NCBI GenBank assembly: GCA_034766995.1
Contig: CM068317.1
Location: forward strand, 23,883,501 to 23,947,500
Length of the DNA: 64,000 bases
Origin: Acanthacorydalis orientalis
Taxonomy: Eukaryota; Arthropoda; Insecta; Megaloptera; Corydalidae
Direction: 5' to 3'
Shown here: piece by piece, positions 46,662 through 56,967 of the stretch
Layout: the number at the start of each line of letters is the position of its first letter
How positions within the stretch are numbered: position 1 is the stretch's first letter
Program-made: the position numbers and the translations under genes
The notes under the pieces: model-generated
Database searches by the model: none
Told to the model about the DNA's origin: nothing
The model's input: the letters and a program-made list of their open reading frames with translations, nothing else

Positions 46662-47954
46662 CGAGGGTGGTCCCAGAAGTACCCGACCCAACAAAGAAAA
46701 CACAAAAATTTTGGAAAAAAATATATTTATTTTTCAACATAATCTCCTTTCAGCTCTATACACTTTTCCCAGCGATGTTCAATAAGTTCGATACCCTTTT
46801 TATAATAAGAACTGTCTTGCTCCTCAAAATACCCATTAACTGCCGACATCACTTCTTCATCGTTGGGAAATCTTTGATCACTGATCCATTTTTTCAAATT
46901 TGGGAACAGAAAATAATCCGAGGGGGCTAAATCTGGCGAATAGGAGGCATGAGGTAGCAATTCAGACTTTAATTCATTAATTTTGGCCATTGCAATAACG
47001 GATTTGTGAGCTGGTGCGTTGTCTTGATGAAACAACACTATCTTCTTAGCCAAATGCGGCCGTTTTTGCTTGATTTCTTCACTCAAACGTTGCAATAAGT
47101 TCGCATAATACTCGCCGTTGATAGTTTTTCCTTTTTCAAGATAGTCAATGAAAATTATCCCACGCGCATCCCAAAAAACCGACGCCATGACCTTGCCTGC
47201 AGATTAAACGGTCTTCGCCTTCTTTGGAGCCGGTTCTCCATTTTCAGTCCATTGTTTTGATTGTTCTTTTGTCTCGGGTGTGAAGTGATGGACCCATGTT
47301 TCATCCATGGTTATGAAATGGCGCAAAAATTCTGCTTTGTTGCTGTGAAACTTTGCTAAACACTCAACTGAAACATCTTCACGACACTATTTTTGCTCGA
47401 GTGTAAGCAAACGCGGCACCCATATTGCACACAGCTTTCTCATCTCCAAATTTTCAGATAATATGCGATCTGCCGCACTTTTTGAAATGCCTACTATGTC
47501 TGCTAGCTCGCGCACTTTCAGTCGACGATCATCCAGTACCGCTTTGTGGATTTTCTTCGCCATTTCCGAAGTCGTCACCTCATTTGGTTGACCACTGCGA
47601 TGCTCGTCTTGGGAGCTCGTACGGCCTCGTTTAAACTCTGCTACCCAATATTTCACTGTTGTAAACGAAGAAGCAGACTCACCCAGAGTAGAATCCAGTT
47701 CAGCTTTTATATTGGTTGGGCTGAGGCAATTCAAATAAAAGTATTGTATCACGTAACGATGACCAATTTTCTCCATTTTCACAAATTCACTGAAAACGTT
47801 CACTATTGATGGCTGCCAAACAAATACTAAACAACGTGGCGTCCTCAAACTTGAAAATACGTTTTATAGATTGTGTACTTTCTAATACAGTGATATTTTT
47901 CAAACAACTAGCGCCATCTCTAGGTCAGGCCGGGTACTTCTGGGACCACCCTCG
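46662..47954 (-). mobile_element. Nearly intact mariner element (CGAGGGTGGTCCC family)
   Basis: Inverted termini CGAGGGTGGTCCCAGAAGTA and TACTTCTGGGACCACCCTCG over 1293 bases, the canonical mariner length. Left flank is TA; right flank is TG, or TA lost. One transposase frame spans it on the minus strand. Its preservation marks it as the youngest element in the window. Confidence 0.93.
46727..47776 (-). pseudogene. Mariner transposase, full length with two nonsense codons
   Basis: A single frame from ATG at 47776 (MEKIGHRYVIQYFYLNCL) to the stop at 46727, 350 codons including that stop. Only TAG at 47387-47389 and TAA at 47204-47206 interrupt it; there are no frameshifts. Features in order: N-terminal HTH 1, AEFKRGRTSSQDEH linker, HTH 2 (KVRELADIVGISKSAADRIL), WVPRLLT (the mariner WVPHxL motif), TMDETWVHH (first Asp), LFHQDNAPAHKS (second Asp), YSPDLAPSDYFLFP (third Asp, 34 residues after the second: DD34D), and C-terminal RWEKCIELKGDYVEK. 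Both stops could be single C-to-T changes from Gln-type codons. Confidence 0.93.
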
Positions 47955-48195
47955 TGTGTGTATATATATATCCATCTGTTTGAATCAGTTCGATGTTTGG
48001 ATTTAAGATAAGTTATGTATGTTATTTAAATATCATCAGATACATTCATAAAATTACTAAATAAATTTCCACAAAAAACAAAAAAGCTGTTGAATTTTTA
48101 TTATTCAAAACATTTCTTATATTAGATTAAGTAAAATAAATTTTCTGTATATAAATAAATGCCAGAATATTTCAGTATAGTTTTGACACTGCGTT
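47955..48195. other. AT-rich spacer
   Basis: Nothing recognised beyond a short TG/TA run. Confidence 0.3.
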
Positions 48196-48440
48196 TAAAT
48201 TCATTTCACGAATGAAGCATTTCTGTATTTAAAAACCACAAGGAATTCCGATCAAAAATATTTAGTTTTTGACTGTTGACCATTCTTGATGGTTACTTTT
48301 GCGTATTTCGATGGCGGTACCGTTATACTTAGAGCGCTAAGCTACAAAAAAATCTGATCGAAATGCTGATTAGCAATCATCAAAAAACGATCAATAGCCA
48401 ATTACTAAACATTTCTGATCAGAATTCTTTGTGTTTTTTA
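48196..48440. repeat. Family R repeat, full palindrome
   Basis: TTCCGATCAAAAATATTTAG, TTACTTTTGCGTATTTCGAT, TTAGAGCGCTAAGCTACAAA, then CTGATCGAAATGCTGATTAG and TAGCCAATTACTAAACATTT. Confidence 0.7.
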
Positions 48441-48468
48441 AATGAAAAATATTTTATTTGTTTAATTA

Positions 48469-48854
48469 TTAAGTTGGTAGGAAAATAATTTCGGTTTTTG
48501 TTTTCTGAATTCTTACCTTATTCTTTTTAATTAAAGAGTTATTTCATTGTGTTCATATTAATATTATTTTAAAGTGCATTTTTTGACTTGTATTTTGGTA
48601 ACATCGACTATGGTTTTATTATTAATTTTGCTTCAAATTGGGCTGTTGAATTATAAATGGAAAGAAGCAAATTAACAGCAAATTTTTTGTACTCTGAAAT
48701 TTTACACCACCAGAATAAATAAACTTGGTAATTAATTGGTAAAAATGTGTGGATTTTATTAGTGTTTATTTCGATTAAAAAAGTTCATTATTAGCTAAGA
48801 AAATGTATATGAATTTGAAGATCATAAACCGCAATTATTTTTCTACCAACCTAC
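48469..48854 (+). mobile_element. Mariner-derived MITE (TTAGGTTGGT family)
   Basis: TTAAGTTGGTAGGAAAATAA to TTTTTCTACCAACCTAC, TA before it. Over 90% like 23108-23489, and both sit at the same position behind a family R half-repeat. Confidence 0.8.
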
Positions 48855-48937
48855 CATTTTTAAATGTTACAGTTGACACTTTAAAGACATAAACAGACAA
48901 GAAAATATTTCAATTTAAAATAGAATTATGGTTGATT

Positions 48938-49163
48938 CAATTTTTTATTATTAATTTTGCTTCAAATTGGGCTGTTAAATTATAAATGGAAAAGAAGCAA
49001 ATAAGAGAAAATTTTTTGTACTCTGAATAAATAAACTTGTAATTCATTGGCAAAAATGTGTCGATTTTAATAGTGCTTATTTCGATTAAAAAGTTAATTA
49101 TTAGCTAAGAAAATGTAGATGATTTTGAAGGTCATAAACCGTAATTATTTTTCTACCAACCTA
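48938..49163 (+). mobile_element. Truncated second copy of the same MITE
   Basis: Starts inside the element (ATTATTAATTTTGCTTCAAA) and ends TTTTTCTACCAACCTAA|TA. Direct partial duplicate of the 3' 60% of the unit 100 bases upstream. Confidence 0.78.
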
Positions 49164-49249
49164 ATATTTCCAAAAATGGAGATCCTGTTTAATTAGCAAG
49201 ATTTCCATATTTAGTAGCGTATAATTGTTTTCTTTGAGGAAGATCTAAT

Positions 49250-49440
49250 GAGGAAGATTTATATTGATGGTCCACGCACTATCCCTGGATTTAAATTAAA
49301 AACCCAAGAGTATTGCACTTTTCCCGGATTTGAGCACGAATAGCGCGACCGCCTACTGAGCCATAAGCTGATCTTTCACTATATACCGACGCTGGCTGTT
49401 GTCGGGGCACTTTCTGCCCCTAGAGATGGTCACCATAACG
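49250..49440 (-). mobile_element. Possible tRNA-derived SINE
   Basis: On the minus strand TGGCTCAGTAGGCGG (about 49374-49360) resembles a Pol III A box, and GTGCTCAAATCCGGG (about 49346-49332) a B box, spaced as in tRNA genes. The surrounding GGGGCAGAAAGTGCCCCGA makes a hairpin upstream. The sequence continues into an AT-rich tail. The cloverleaf is poor, so it is not a functional tRNA. Only one copy is seen here, so SINE status is unproven. Confidence 0.4.
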
Positions 49441-50802
49441 CTTAAAAATTTTTTTCCATAGGATGATCAGAAACACCGTTAATTCGTGCAAAAAAAAACA
49501 AGAGGACGTTGCGAGGATTCCACCAGACATGTTAAGTAATGAAAAATTTCCCAATAAGATTATAAGAATTCGTGCGCCGAAATGGTGCTTATTAACTAAG
49601 AAATATTTTTAAAAAATAAAATGGCCCTATATACCTGACAAGAATATATAAACAAAATTTTGTAAAAAGAAAAATTCATTTAATTATTGCGTTTTTAAAT
49701 TTTCATGTTCCTCCAGCGCACCTTGCACAGCATTACAAACGTTACATTTTAAATTATCTCTCTCTTTTTGTTTCATTCCAGTATGTACAAAAATCATTTA
49801 AGAATTATGTGTTTTACTGGAAAAGTTTTCAGTCAGCCCTCATAAATTATTTCATCTTTGTTAACATCTTTAACAAATGTATATCAGAGAGTTGGAATGT
49901 TGTTACTTTTACTAAAAAAATGAGTTTATATACAACTTTTAAGTGATTGAAAATATTTTATTGCGTGTTTAAAAATATACAACTATTTATTATTCGTTTT
50001 ATTACTTTCATCTCCATAACTGATACAGTTAGTTAACAGTTTTGCGATTCTGTATCTCTTTTTCATACATTTCTCAACTGCCATGATATCCTGTACATTC
50101 TTAACGAACATCCGATCAGAAAGTGCACGTTCAATATCGCGAACACTTAATAAGAATCGTTTAGTTAACAATTAATGAGAATCGAACGGAAAAACAGAGA
50201 GAAGAAAAATGTTTGATTGAATACTAGTGATAATGTGTTCTCTTGTTACAGTTTATAGTGTCGGTTTCTCCGCACGCAGTTTTTATTATGCGGATCGAAT
50301 CGACCCGATTGTATTTTTACTTGGACGAAATTCAATTAAAATCGCCGCTACATCGCTAACGCGTGGGCTTTTTATGATTGCATCGGAGAACACATACCCG
50401 TTGATAATTTCATATCATAGCAAACCATACAAGGCTATCTCAGTGTATGAGATTTAGATTCGCGCGGATATCGTATCAAACGTATAATCGTGTCGATTCT
50501 TGTTGTTTCAGAACAGAGCATTGTTTATAAAACGATTAGTGCGTATCAATAACAGTGCTCCGTGCCCATTTAGTAGATCGAAATTGAGAGATAAGCTATT
50601 TACTTTTTAAATAAGTATTAAGTAATTGCAAAGCGTTATCATCTGCCTACTCGTGTCGTTAAAAAGATGAAAAATACGGATTGGTACGTTCTGTTAAATA
50701 TTGTTTGTATTTTTATATAGAATTTGAAATATTATTGATTTTTATCTCTGAATAATTATTACTTTTCACTCAGATTTAACATCAACCAAATTTATTGATG
50801 AT
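49441..50802. other. Unique sequence, possible exon inside
   Basis: AT-rich, with a moderately balanced block at 50220-50560. No transposon. See the separate entry for a possible minus-strand exon at 49983-50147; a + frame at 50227-50457 has no motif. Confidence 0.3.
49983..50147 (-). CDS. Possible terminal exon of an unrecognised gene
   Basis: An open minus-strand frame reads VRDIERALSDRMFVKNVQDI, then MAVEKCMKKRYRIAKLLTNC and ISYGDESNKTNNK, then TAA at 49985-49983. It is preceded by TAACTAAAC (branch-point-like) and TTATTAAG| (acceptor) near 50147. The text is charged, helical and protein-like rather than AT-repeat-like. I recognise no family, no other exon is visible, and it could be chance or a transposon remnant. 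Confidence 0.25.
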   Translation of the reverse strand, partial: SVRDIERALSDRMFVKNVQDIMAVEKCMKKRYRIAKLLTNCISYGDESNKTNNK

Positions 50803-50806
50803 TTAA

Positions 50807-52165
50807 CCCTAGAACTACCAACGTTTAACGCATACCTACTCCTAGAGGTGGGTTGAAATGACTTGTTCCTGAAAACAATGTCATTTAGAAAAAGACATAT
50901 ATTTTTCTGTTTTATTTAACGAAAATTGAAAATAAACTTAATAACAGTAATAATTGTTTAAAATAATTACACACACAATTCAAATACATTTATTACAGGT
51001 TAAAATCATTTTAGCAGTGCATTTAGCACAGACACGTTTATTACATCTACCAGAAATGTTATTATTGTTTTATTATTTGTCCAATATGCTATTTGACATC
51101 CTGTACGTTTCATGGAAACACAGTTGACTCCCGTATAACGCGACGAAAAATTTGCGACTAGTACTCGTACAGCGCGATAAACAGTCTCGTATAACGCGTA
51201 AGATAAATTTAACGTTTTCACATAGTTTCTGATTTTTTGTTTAGAAAATCGAAAGTATACACTTACCTGTTGTTTATATATGAACAGTGAAGCTGACAGT
51301 TTAAAAAAAGTAACAGTTTATAAAAAAAAATAATAATACATATACAGATTTAAAGATATGAGAGAAAAATAATTTTATTCAACTTTTAATTAATATAAAA
51401 GTATTTCATTATTTAACATTTATCCACTATCAGAAGTATCAACAAATAAGTTCCAGCGACGTCGTCTTGTGAATGTTGGTTGTACAGATCCATCGCTTGA
51501 ATAGTCAATAGTTTCGTCTTTATTGTTATCGTTATTTAAAAACAATTCTTTCTCCAGATCACTTTTAGATTGCAAATATGGGGATAGACAATCATTCAAT
51601 TTTCTTTTAAATACATAAAGCGCTCTATTGACGGATCAATTTTCATAAAATGTGTATCCTTCTTTAGTCTTGCAGGTTTAATTAATTCTCTCTTATTTTG
51701 TTAAATGATGCGAACTAAAGTAGTTCTTCTAGTTATTAGTATTTATAAACAAGCGAGAAATATGAAAAAAGTAAAAGGAGAATGCAAAAATCGAGCAAAC
51801 AAAACACATGTATCTTTTGACAATGTTCTACAGCGTATATATATATGTATATATATTGAAATATATTTAGTTTGATGAAAGAGTATTTGAACTATAAGGA
51901 AATATTATGAGAAACTTATGAAATCAAAAGTGAACCTATGTTCCGTGAGGGGTCAAAGTGACTAATCTCGGTATATGTATGTATATTACATGCAAATTTT
52001 ACAGAAAAAAAAAACAAGAAAAAGAAAATTACTTCACAGAATTAATCATTTAGATATTTCAATAAAAGTCGGAAAAAAATTTAGAAAATAAGATTTACTG
52101 AAAATTAATAATGATTATAAGAAATGACAAAACATGTCATTTTGACCCCCTTTGTAGATCTAATG
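50807..52165 (-). mobile_element. piggyBac-like element, decayed, with a nested insertion
   Basis: TTAA (50803-50806) | CCCTAGAACTACCAACG on the left; on the right ...TTTGTAGATCTAATG | TTAA (52166-52169). Both ends also share GTTGAAATGACTTGTT / GTCAAAATGACATGTT subterminal words. Minus strand about 51060-50990 encodes the Cys-rich C-terminal tail (SGRCNKRVCAKCTAKMILTC) of a piggyBac transposase. A pogo-like piece beginning at 51121 interrupts the rest. Confidence 0.72.
51121..51720 (-). mobile_element. pogo/Tigger-like fragment nested in the piggyBac relic
   Basis: CAGTTGACTCCCGTATAACG at 51121 resembles pogo/Tigger termini (CAGT..AC.C.CGT.TAACG). On the minus strand a 60-codon open frame ends at 51420 (SDLEKELFLNNDNNKDET, then FTRRRRWNLFVDTSDSG), followed by AATAAA and then the terminus, as expected for a transposase 3' end. 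The other terminus was not found, so assignment is tentative. Confidence 0.4.
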
Positions 52166-52169
52166 TTAA

Positions 52170-52439
52170 ACTTTTTAATGAAAGGTACCTATTTTATTTA
52201 TAAGATATTATAAAATATTTACTGGATAATATTAAAACGAATTGCATTATTTCTTTTCAGTTTGTCAAGATATATTGTTGTTAAAATATTAGTGATCATG
52301 CTTGTTAAAGTTCATGAGAGTAAAGTATAATGTAATATATTCTAAACTATGATTTGATCTTTAAATTGTTATAGCACTTGTCTATTTTTTAAATCGGTTT
52401 TGAAAAACGGTCAAACTCTACTCATAAAAAATAAATCAC
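52170..52439. other. AT-rich spacer
   Basis: Nothing recognised. Confidence 0.3.
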
Positions 52440-53270
52440 ATATCGAATCGTCCTTCTATGTCTCGTGCTCTGCGGTGCTCTCCACCGCGATGCATTGTTG
52501 TGGGGACGCGACTGCGAAGAATGCCGCTGCGTCCGTCGTCGTTCCCGAACAACGTCCGGCCAATAATAAATTCGCTCGCGTCTGATTTACTCGATGCCAT
52601 TAAATTCCGATGCTATCTAACTACCAGTAAATTGCAAAAATATTAATGTATCCGCATCGCCGTTTCGATCGCACTAACATAAATCACTGACATCAACAAA
52701 TTAAATCAATATGATACAAGACATTAAACATCGGCCGAGTTCAAATTTATGAATTCGCTTAAATCGCGCGGCCCGAACGCATCAATCATCCGGCGCTCGC
52801 TCGCTCGTATCGTCATCGCCGTCATCATCATCGTCGTCGTCGCCGTCCCAGTCATCGTACCACTCATCTTGTGCAGTTGATGTCTGTTCGTCTGTACTTT
52901 TTTATTTCGTTTTTTTGTTGTTGTCTTAATAGTGGTTATAGTAGTAGAGGATGAAACAGCGGTTGTTATAGTGGTAGTCGTTTGTTGATGTACAGGCAGA
53001 AGTGGTCAAGAAGTCTTCGAAGTGTCGGATAATATTTTCCCACGTGCTGGATTGCCGATGCCCGAGATATCGACGTGTTTTCTATCCGATATGAATTGTG
53101 TTCAGTACGTGGATGAATTGATAAAAGGATTCGATACATTGCATACAGTGCGTTTCAGAGATATTCGAATGCGACATGTAGTACACATATCAGTTTGATG
53201 ATCTATGTACGTCGATGCTCGGATGTGTTAAGTGTGTGCAAGTATTTTCGAGAGATTTTAATCGCTTCTC
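52440..53270. promoter_or_regulatory. CpG-rich transposon-free island
   Basis: The most GC-rich long block in the window: CGTGCTCTGCGGTGCTCTCC, GCTGCGTCCGTCGTCGTTCC, and a TCG/TCA trinucleotide tract at 52806-52858 (ATCATCATCGTCGTCGTCGC). Overlapping open frames at 52400-52646 have no motif. Composition suggests a promoter, 5' exon or conserved non-coding element of a gene outside the window. Confidence 0.3.
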
Positions 53271-54116
53271 TATAACTTATTGTCATTTGAAAAACATATT
53301 ACGTCCATGTGACGTTTATTATTTTTGAACATTACATTGAACTATATATCATAATGAAGAAAATCTTATTTTCATACTGTTAAATAAACACGAGTTTAAA
53401 AATTAAAACTGCGGCTAATATCACATTAATTAAAAATTGATATACTGAAAAATACATTCATATATAGATTTATAAAATATTAATTTCGCAAATATTCAAT
53501 TTTGTTTAAAGTACTTTTTCGATGATTTTTATTGCGAAGTAATTATTTTCTTTTTACTTTAGAGTTACAATTCATCGTACCAAAAAGTTGAACTAAACAG
53601 AAATACAAAAAAATTACTCCAATACATCTTCAGAGACTGTTTTCTCTTACAAGAAAGGTCGATAGTATATGTTGGTTCGTTTCAATGATATTAGATGGTT
53701 ATACGATATTTGAATTAGTAAAATTTCAAATCAGTAGTGAGTTACATTATCGACATATATTTTAACCATAAACATAATAAATTAATTACACACTAAAAAT
53801 TTCAAATAGGATATTAAGAAAAATACTCTTTCTCCTTAATAGATTCCTATCTCCTATCCTCCACCTCCTAAATAAATCTATCTCCTTTAGAGTGGAAAAT
53901 AGTAAAACAAAAAATTGAAATACGAAATGTAATGTTTATGAATAACTAATTATCCTTATCAGAAGTTTGTTGAGAAGTTTAGTTGGTACATATTAGATAA
54001 AGACAAATTAAATATAGTTTAATTTGTTGAAATAGTTAAAAAAATCAATAGTATCAAAAAAAGATTACATTTTGTGTTAATGAGCGAGTTGGCTGCTTTG
54101 ATTTTTCTTTAGAAGT
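53271..54116. other. AT-rich sequence, no gene seen
   Basis: Nothing recognised. Confidence 0.3.
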
Positions 54117-54117
54117 C

Positions 54118-54148
<31 letters not shown>

Positions 54149-54149
54149 C

Positions 54150-54192
<43 letters not shown>
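54117..54192. repeat. (TA)n with CATA interruptions
   Basis: Microsatellite. Confidence 0.95.
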
Positions 54193-54197
<5 letters not shown>

Positions 54198-54326
54198 TTT
54201 TCTCTCTCAACTAAACAAATTTTGTCTGCAAGTCTGTATTTATTTAATATTTATTGTCGATGAGGATATTATTAAAAAGATGAAACGTTACTTAAAAATA
54301 AAGACCTGTAAAACTTCTTTACAATT

Positions 54327-54331
<5 letters not shown>

Positions 54332-54357
<26 letters not shown>

Positions 54358-54384
54358 CAAATATATATATATATATATACACAC

Positions 54385-54429
<45 letters not shown>

Positions 54430-54430
54430 A
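54332..54430. repeat. (TA)n arrays at the RTE 3' end
   Basis: Three TA runs broken by CACAAA. They form the microsatellite tail of the minus-strand LINE that follows. Confidence 0.95.
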
Positions 54431-55636
54431 ATATATATCATCATCTTCAGCCTCTGTTAATCCACTGCTGGATGAAGGCCTCTTCCATGATTTTCCATTT
54501 TGTTCGATTCAGGGCCTCTCTTCCACAGTTTTCCAAGAATTTTTTTAATATCCTTATCCCATCTGTTCATTGGTCTCTTTCTGGGTCTTTTTATATTCGT
54601 TAGTTCCCAGTCAATAATTTCTCTTGTCCATCGGTTGTCCTCTCTTCTTGCGACATGTCCCGCCCATTTCCATTTCAGACTCTTTACTTTTCTTATTACA
54701 TCTGTGACTCCTGTTTGTTTTCGTATCCATTCTATTCTTTTTCTATCTCTTCTTGTTATTCCCAACATGCATCTTTCCATACTTCGTTGTGTTGTTTGGA
54801 GTCTTTGAAGTATTTTGGCGTTAAGCACCCATGTTTCGCTGCCGTAGGTAAGGACCGGTAGTATACACTGATCAAATACTTTTTTATTTAAACAGAGTGG
54901 GATTGTTGATTTAAATATCGAGGCATTTCGTTCGAAACAGCTCCATCCCATTTTTATTCTCCTATTTACTTCTTCAGTGAATGATCCATCTCTGTTGATA
55001 AGCTGGCCTAGATAGACATATTTCGTAACTTCTTCTATTTCCGTTCCTTTTATTTCAATTTTCTTCGGACAGACAAACGCATTGAACAGTAATTTTTTCT
55101 TTGTATGATTCATGTCGAGGCCGATTTTTTGACTGGCATCATTTAGTTCTTTTATCCTCTTTTGTAACTCTTCCGGAGTATTTTCGAAAATAACTATATC
55201 ATCGGCAAACCGGAGATAGCTTAGTCTTTCGCCCTTTATCTCGATTCCTTTATCCACCTATTCGAGCGATTTGAATACTTCTTCCAAGGTCGCAGTAAAC
55301 AATTTCGGAGAAATTGCATCTCCCTGTCTTACACATTTCTCGATTTTTATCTTTCTTGTTTCTTCATGTAGCTTTACCGACATCGTTTGTTTTTTATATA
55401 TGTTATCTAGCAGCTCGATATATGTGTCCTCTATGCCTTGGTTCTTCAATGCAGATTAATATCTGCATTGAAGAACCAAGGCATAGAGGGCCGACAAGGT
55501 GGTGATGGAGTCGAAAGCCTTCTCGTAGTCTATAAATCCAAGACACACTGGTATTTGGTATTCATTTGACCGGTTTATATTACTTCTCTCACTACTTGTA
55601 TATGATCCATTGTACTAAATCGATTTCTAAATCCTG

Positions 55637-55658
<22 letters not shown>
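54431..55658 (-). mobile_element. RTE-type LINE, 5'-truncated, long reverse-transcriptase fragment
   Basis: Minus strand. The N-terminal part, about 55657-55510, has AGFRNRFSTMDHIQ and, after a frameshift, IDYEKAFDS (RT motif A, catalytic Asp). Then one frame runs from 55449 to 54457: KIEKCVRQGDAISPKLFTA (motif B), a single TAG at 55258-55260, LSYLRFADDIVIF (motif C, FADD), YLGQLINRDGSFTEEVNRR, SCFERNASIFKS, VLTYGSETW, RSMERCMLGITRRDRKRIEW and RKRPMNRWDKDIKK. The untranslated end GGATTAACAGAGGCTGAAGA leads into (TA)n. Family identity rests on these RTE-specific C-terminal blocks. The endonuclease domain is missing, and the 5' side is cut by a TA array at 55640. Confidence 0.88.
55428..55489. 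repeat. Perfect 29-bp foldback inside the RTE reverse transcriptase
   Basis: CCTCTATGCCTTGGTTCTTC...GCAGAT at 55428-55456 is repeated inverted without a mismatch at 55461-55489, with a 4-base TAAT loop. It interrupts the RT frame between motifs A and B. Confidence 0.95.

Positions 55659-55692
<34 letters not shown>
55640..55692. repeat. (TA)n microsatellite between RTE and hAT
   Basis: Pure TA array of about 50 bases. Confidence 0.95.
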
Positions 55693-55696
<4 letters not shown>

Positions 55697-56933
55697 GCCC
55701 TGCGATGGTATTTTGGCGCCTGGAGCAGATATTCTTGAAAAGCGTTTTTATTCTGTACTGAGGTGACTAATTAGATTAATTAAAAACCTAATTATTCATT
55801 TTATGTATTTAATGGCTTCAACATTTTAAACACAAACAGGAAACAGTTGCTATAATACACTATAAAATAGTTACATTTGTACAGAGTAATTAATAGACAC
55901 AATAATTATTATTATAACTTGAAATTTACACGTCTAGATTTTGTTTCCGCGAAATCCTGATTCAAAACGTCATAATTTAACGATTCACAGACATCTTTTT
56001 CAAAGGACATCATAACCCACTAATCTCTCTTGTCCCAATGATGACCTTAAGTACTTTTTTTATAATTTTTAATTTGGGGAATCTGCGTTGTCCAGAAGCA
56101 ACTGATGCGAGTAAAGTCAGCATTATTTGTAGGAAAAAAACAAATTCTGAACTATTTTAGTCATATAGTTTGTCCACAAATAGTTAAGTATTTCTAGTGA
56201 TTCCATTTGAGTGGGGACAATAATAGAGTTAAATTTAATATTTTTTCCACAAAGTTCAATACCATTAATATATCTATTATCATTATCAGCCAGTAATAAA
56301 TGTAAATTCATGCAATTTATTAGTATTCCTTATATATTTTCATGTTTCAGTTTACAAATATCATATAATATTTTAAACTTAACAATATGTTATTTCATTT
56401 ATTCAAATCATTCGCTAATTGAATTAACCGCAGTGTCAAGAATGAAATAAAACAATTAACTTTAAAATTGTGTTGTAGGTTTATAATGTATTGATAATTA
56501 GATTCGTAATCAAAGCTGCTTTTCTTTTTACGAATTTGAATCGCGGTATTGTCCGTGAAAGTCATGTGTAATCTCCGTTGTAAGATTAGTGCTCGAATAT
56601 AAATACATACAGAATAAATGAAAATAAATTGAGAAATTTATTATGGTTTTGTGTATAAAAGTATCAAATACAGTTATTTACTACAATGTTAAACATACGT
56701 ATTAATTTAACATGACTGACATATAATATACATCTGAAGATAATTGTAAATTAGGTACAGGGCGCCTTCTAGAAGCGGTGGCAGCACTATATATTATTTA
56801 AGCTTTATTATTCGTTATAAATAAACAAAAACCATGCAAATAATAAAACAACTGCGAAATGTCTAACAGACGCCTTCATACCTGAGGCGCCTGGAGCGAT
56901 CGCTCCATTGCTCTCCATGCCAACGCACGGTCC

Positions 56934-56934
<1 letters not shown>
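55693..56934 (-). mobile_element. hAT (Zaphod-like) element relic
   Basis: Left end CAGAGCCCTGCGATGGTATT and right end inverted, ATGCCAACGCACGGTCCTGTG, with GGCGCCTGGAGC near both. Minus strand about 56115-55917 encodes, with one frameshift, the hAT C-terminal dimerisation block: VASGQRRFPKLKIIKK, KYLRSSLGQERLVG, MMSFEKDVCESLNYD and FAETKSRRVNF (compare VASGERSFSKLK.IKN.LRS.M.QERL.GL in the family). The remainder is decayed. Confidence 0.7.

Positions 56935-56967
<33 letters not shown>
56934..56967. repeat. (GT)n/(TA)n microsatellite between hAT and mariner
   Basis: Compound array. Confidence 0.95.

Noticed and set aside
54190..54861. + strand frames of 68-137 codons over the RTE fragment
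   Set aside because: Antisense shadows of the reverse transcriptase reading on the minus strand.
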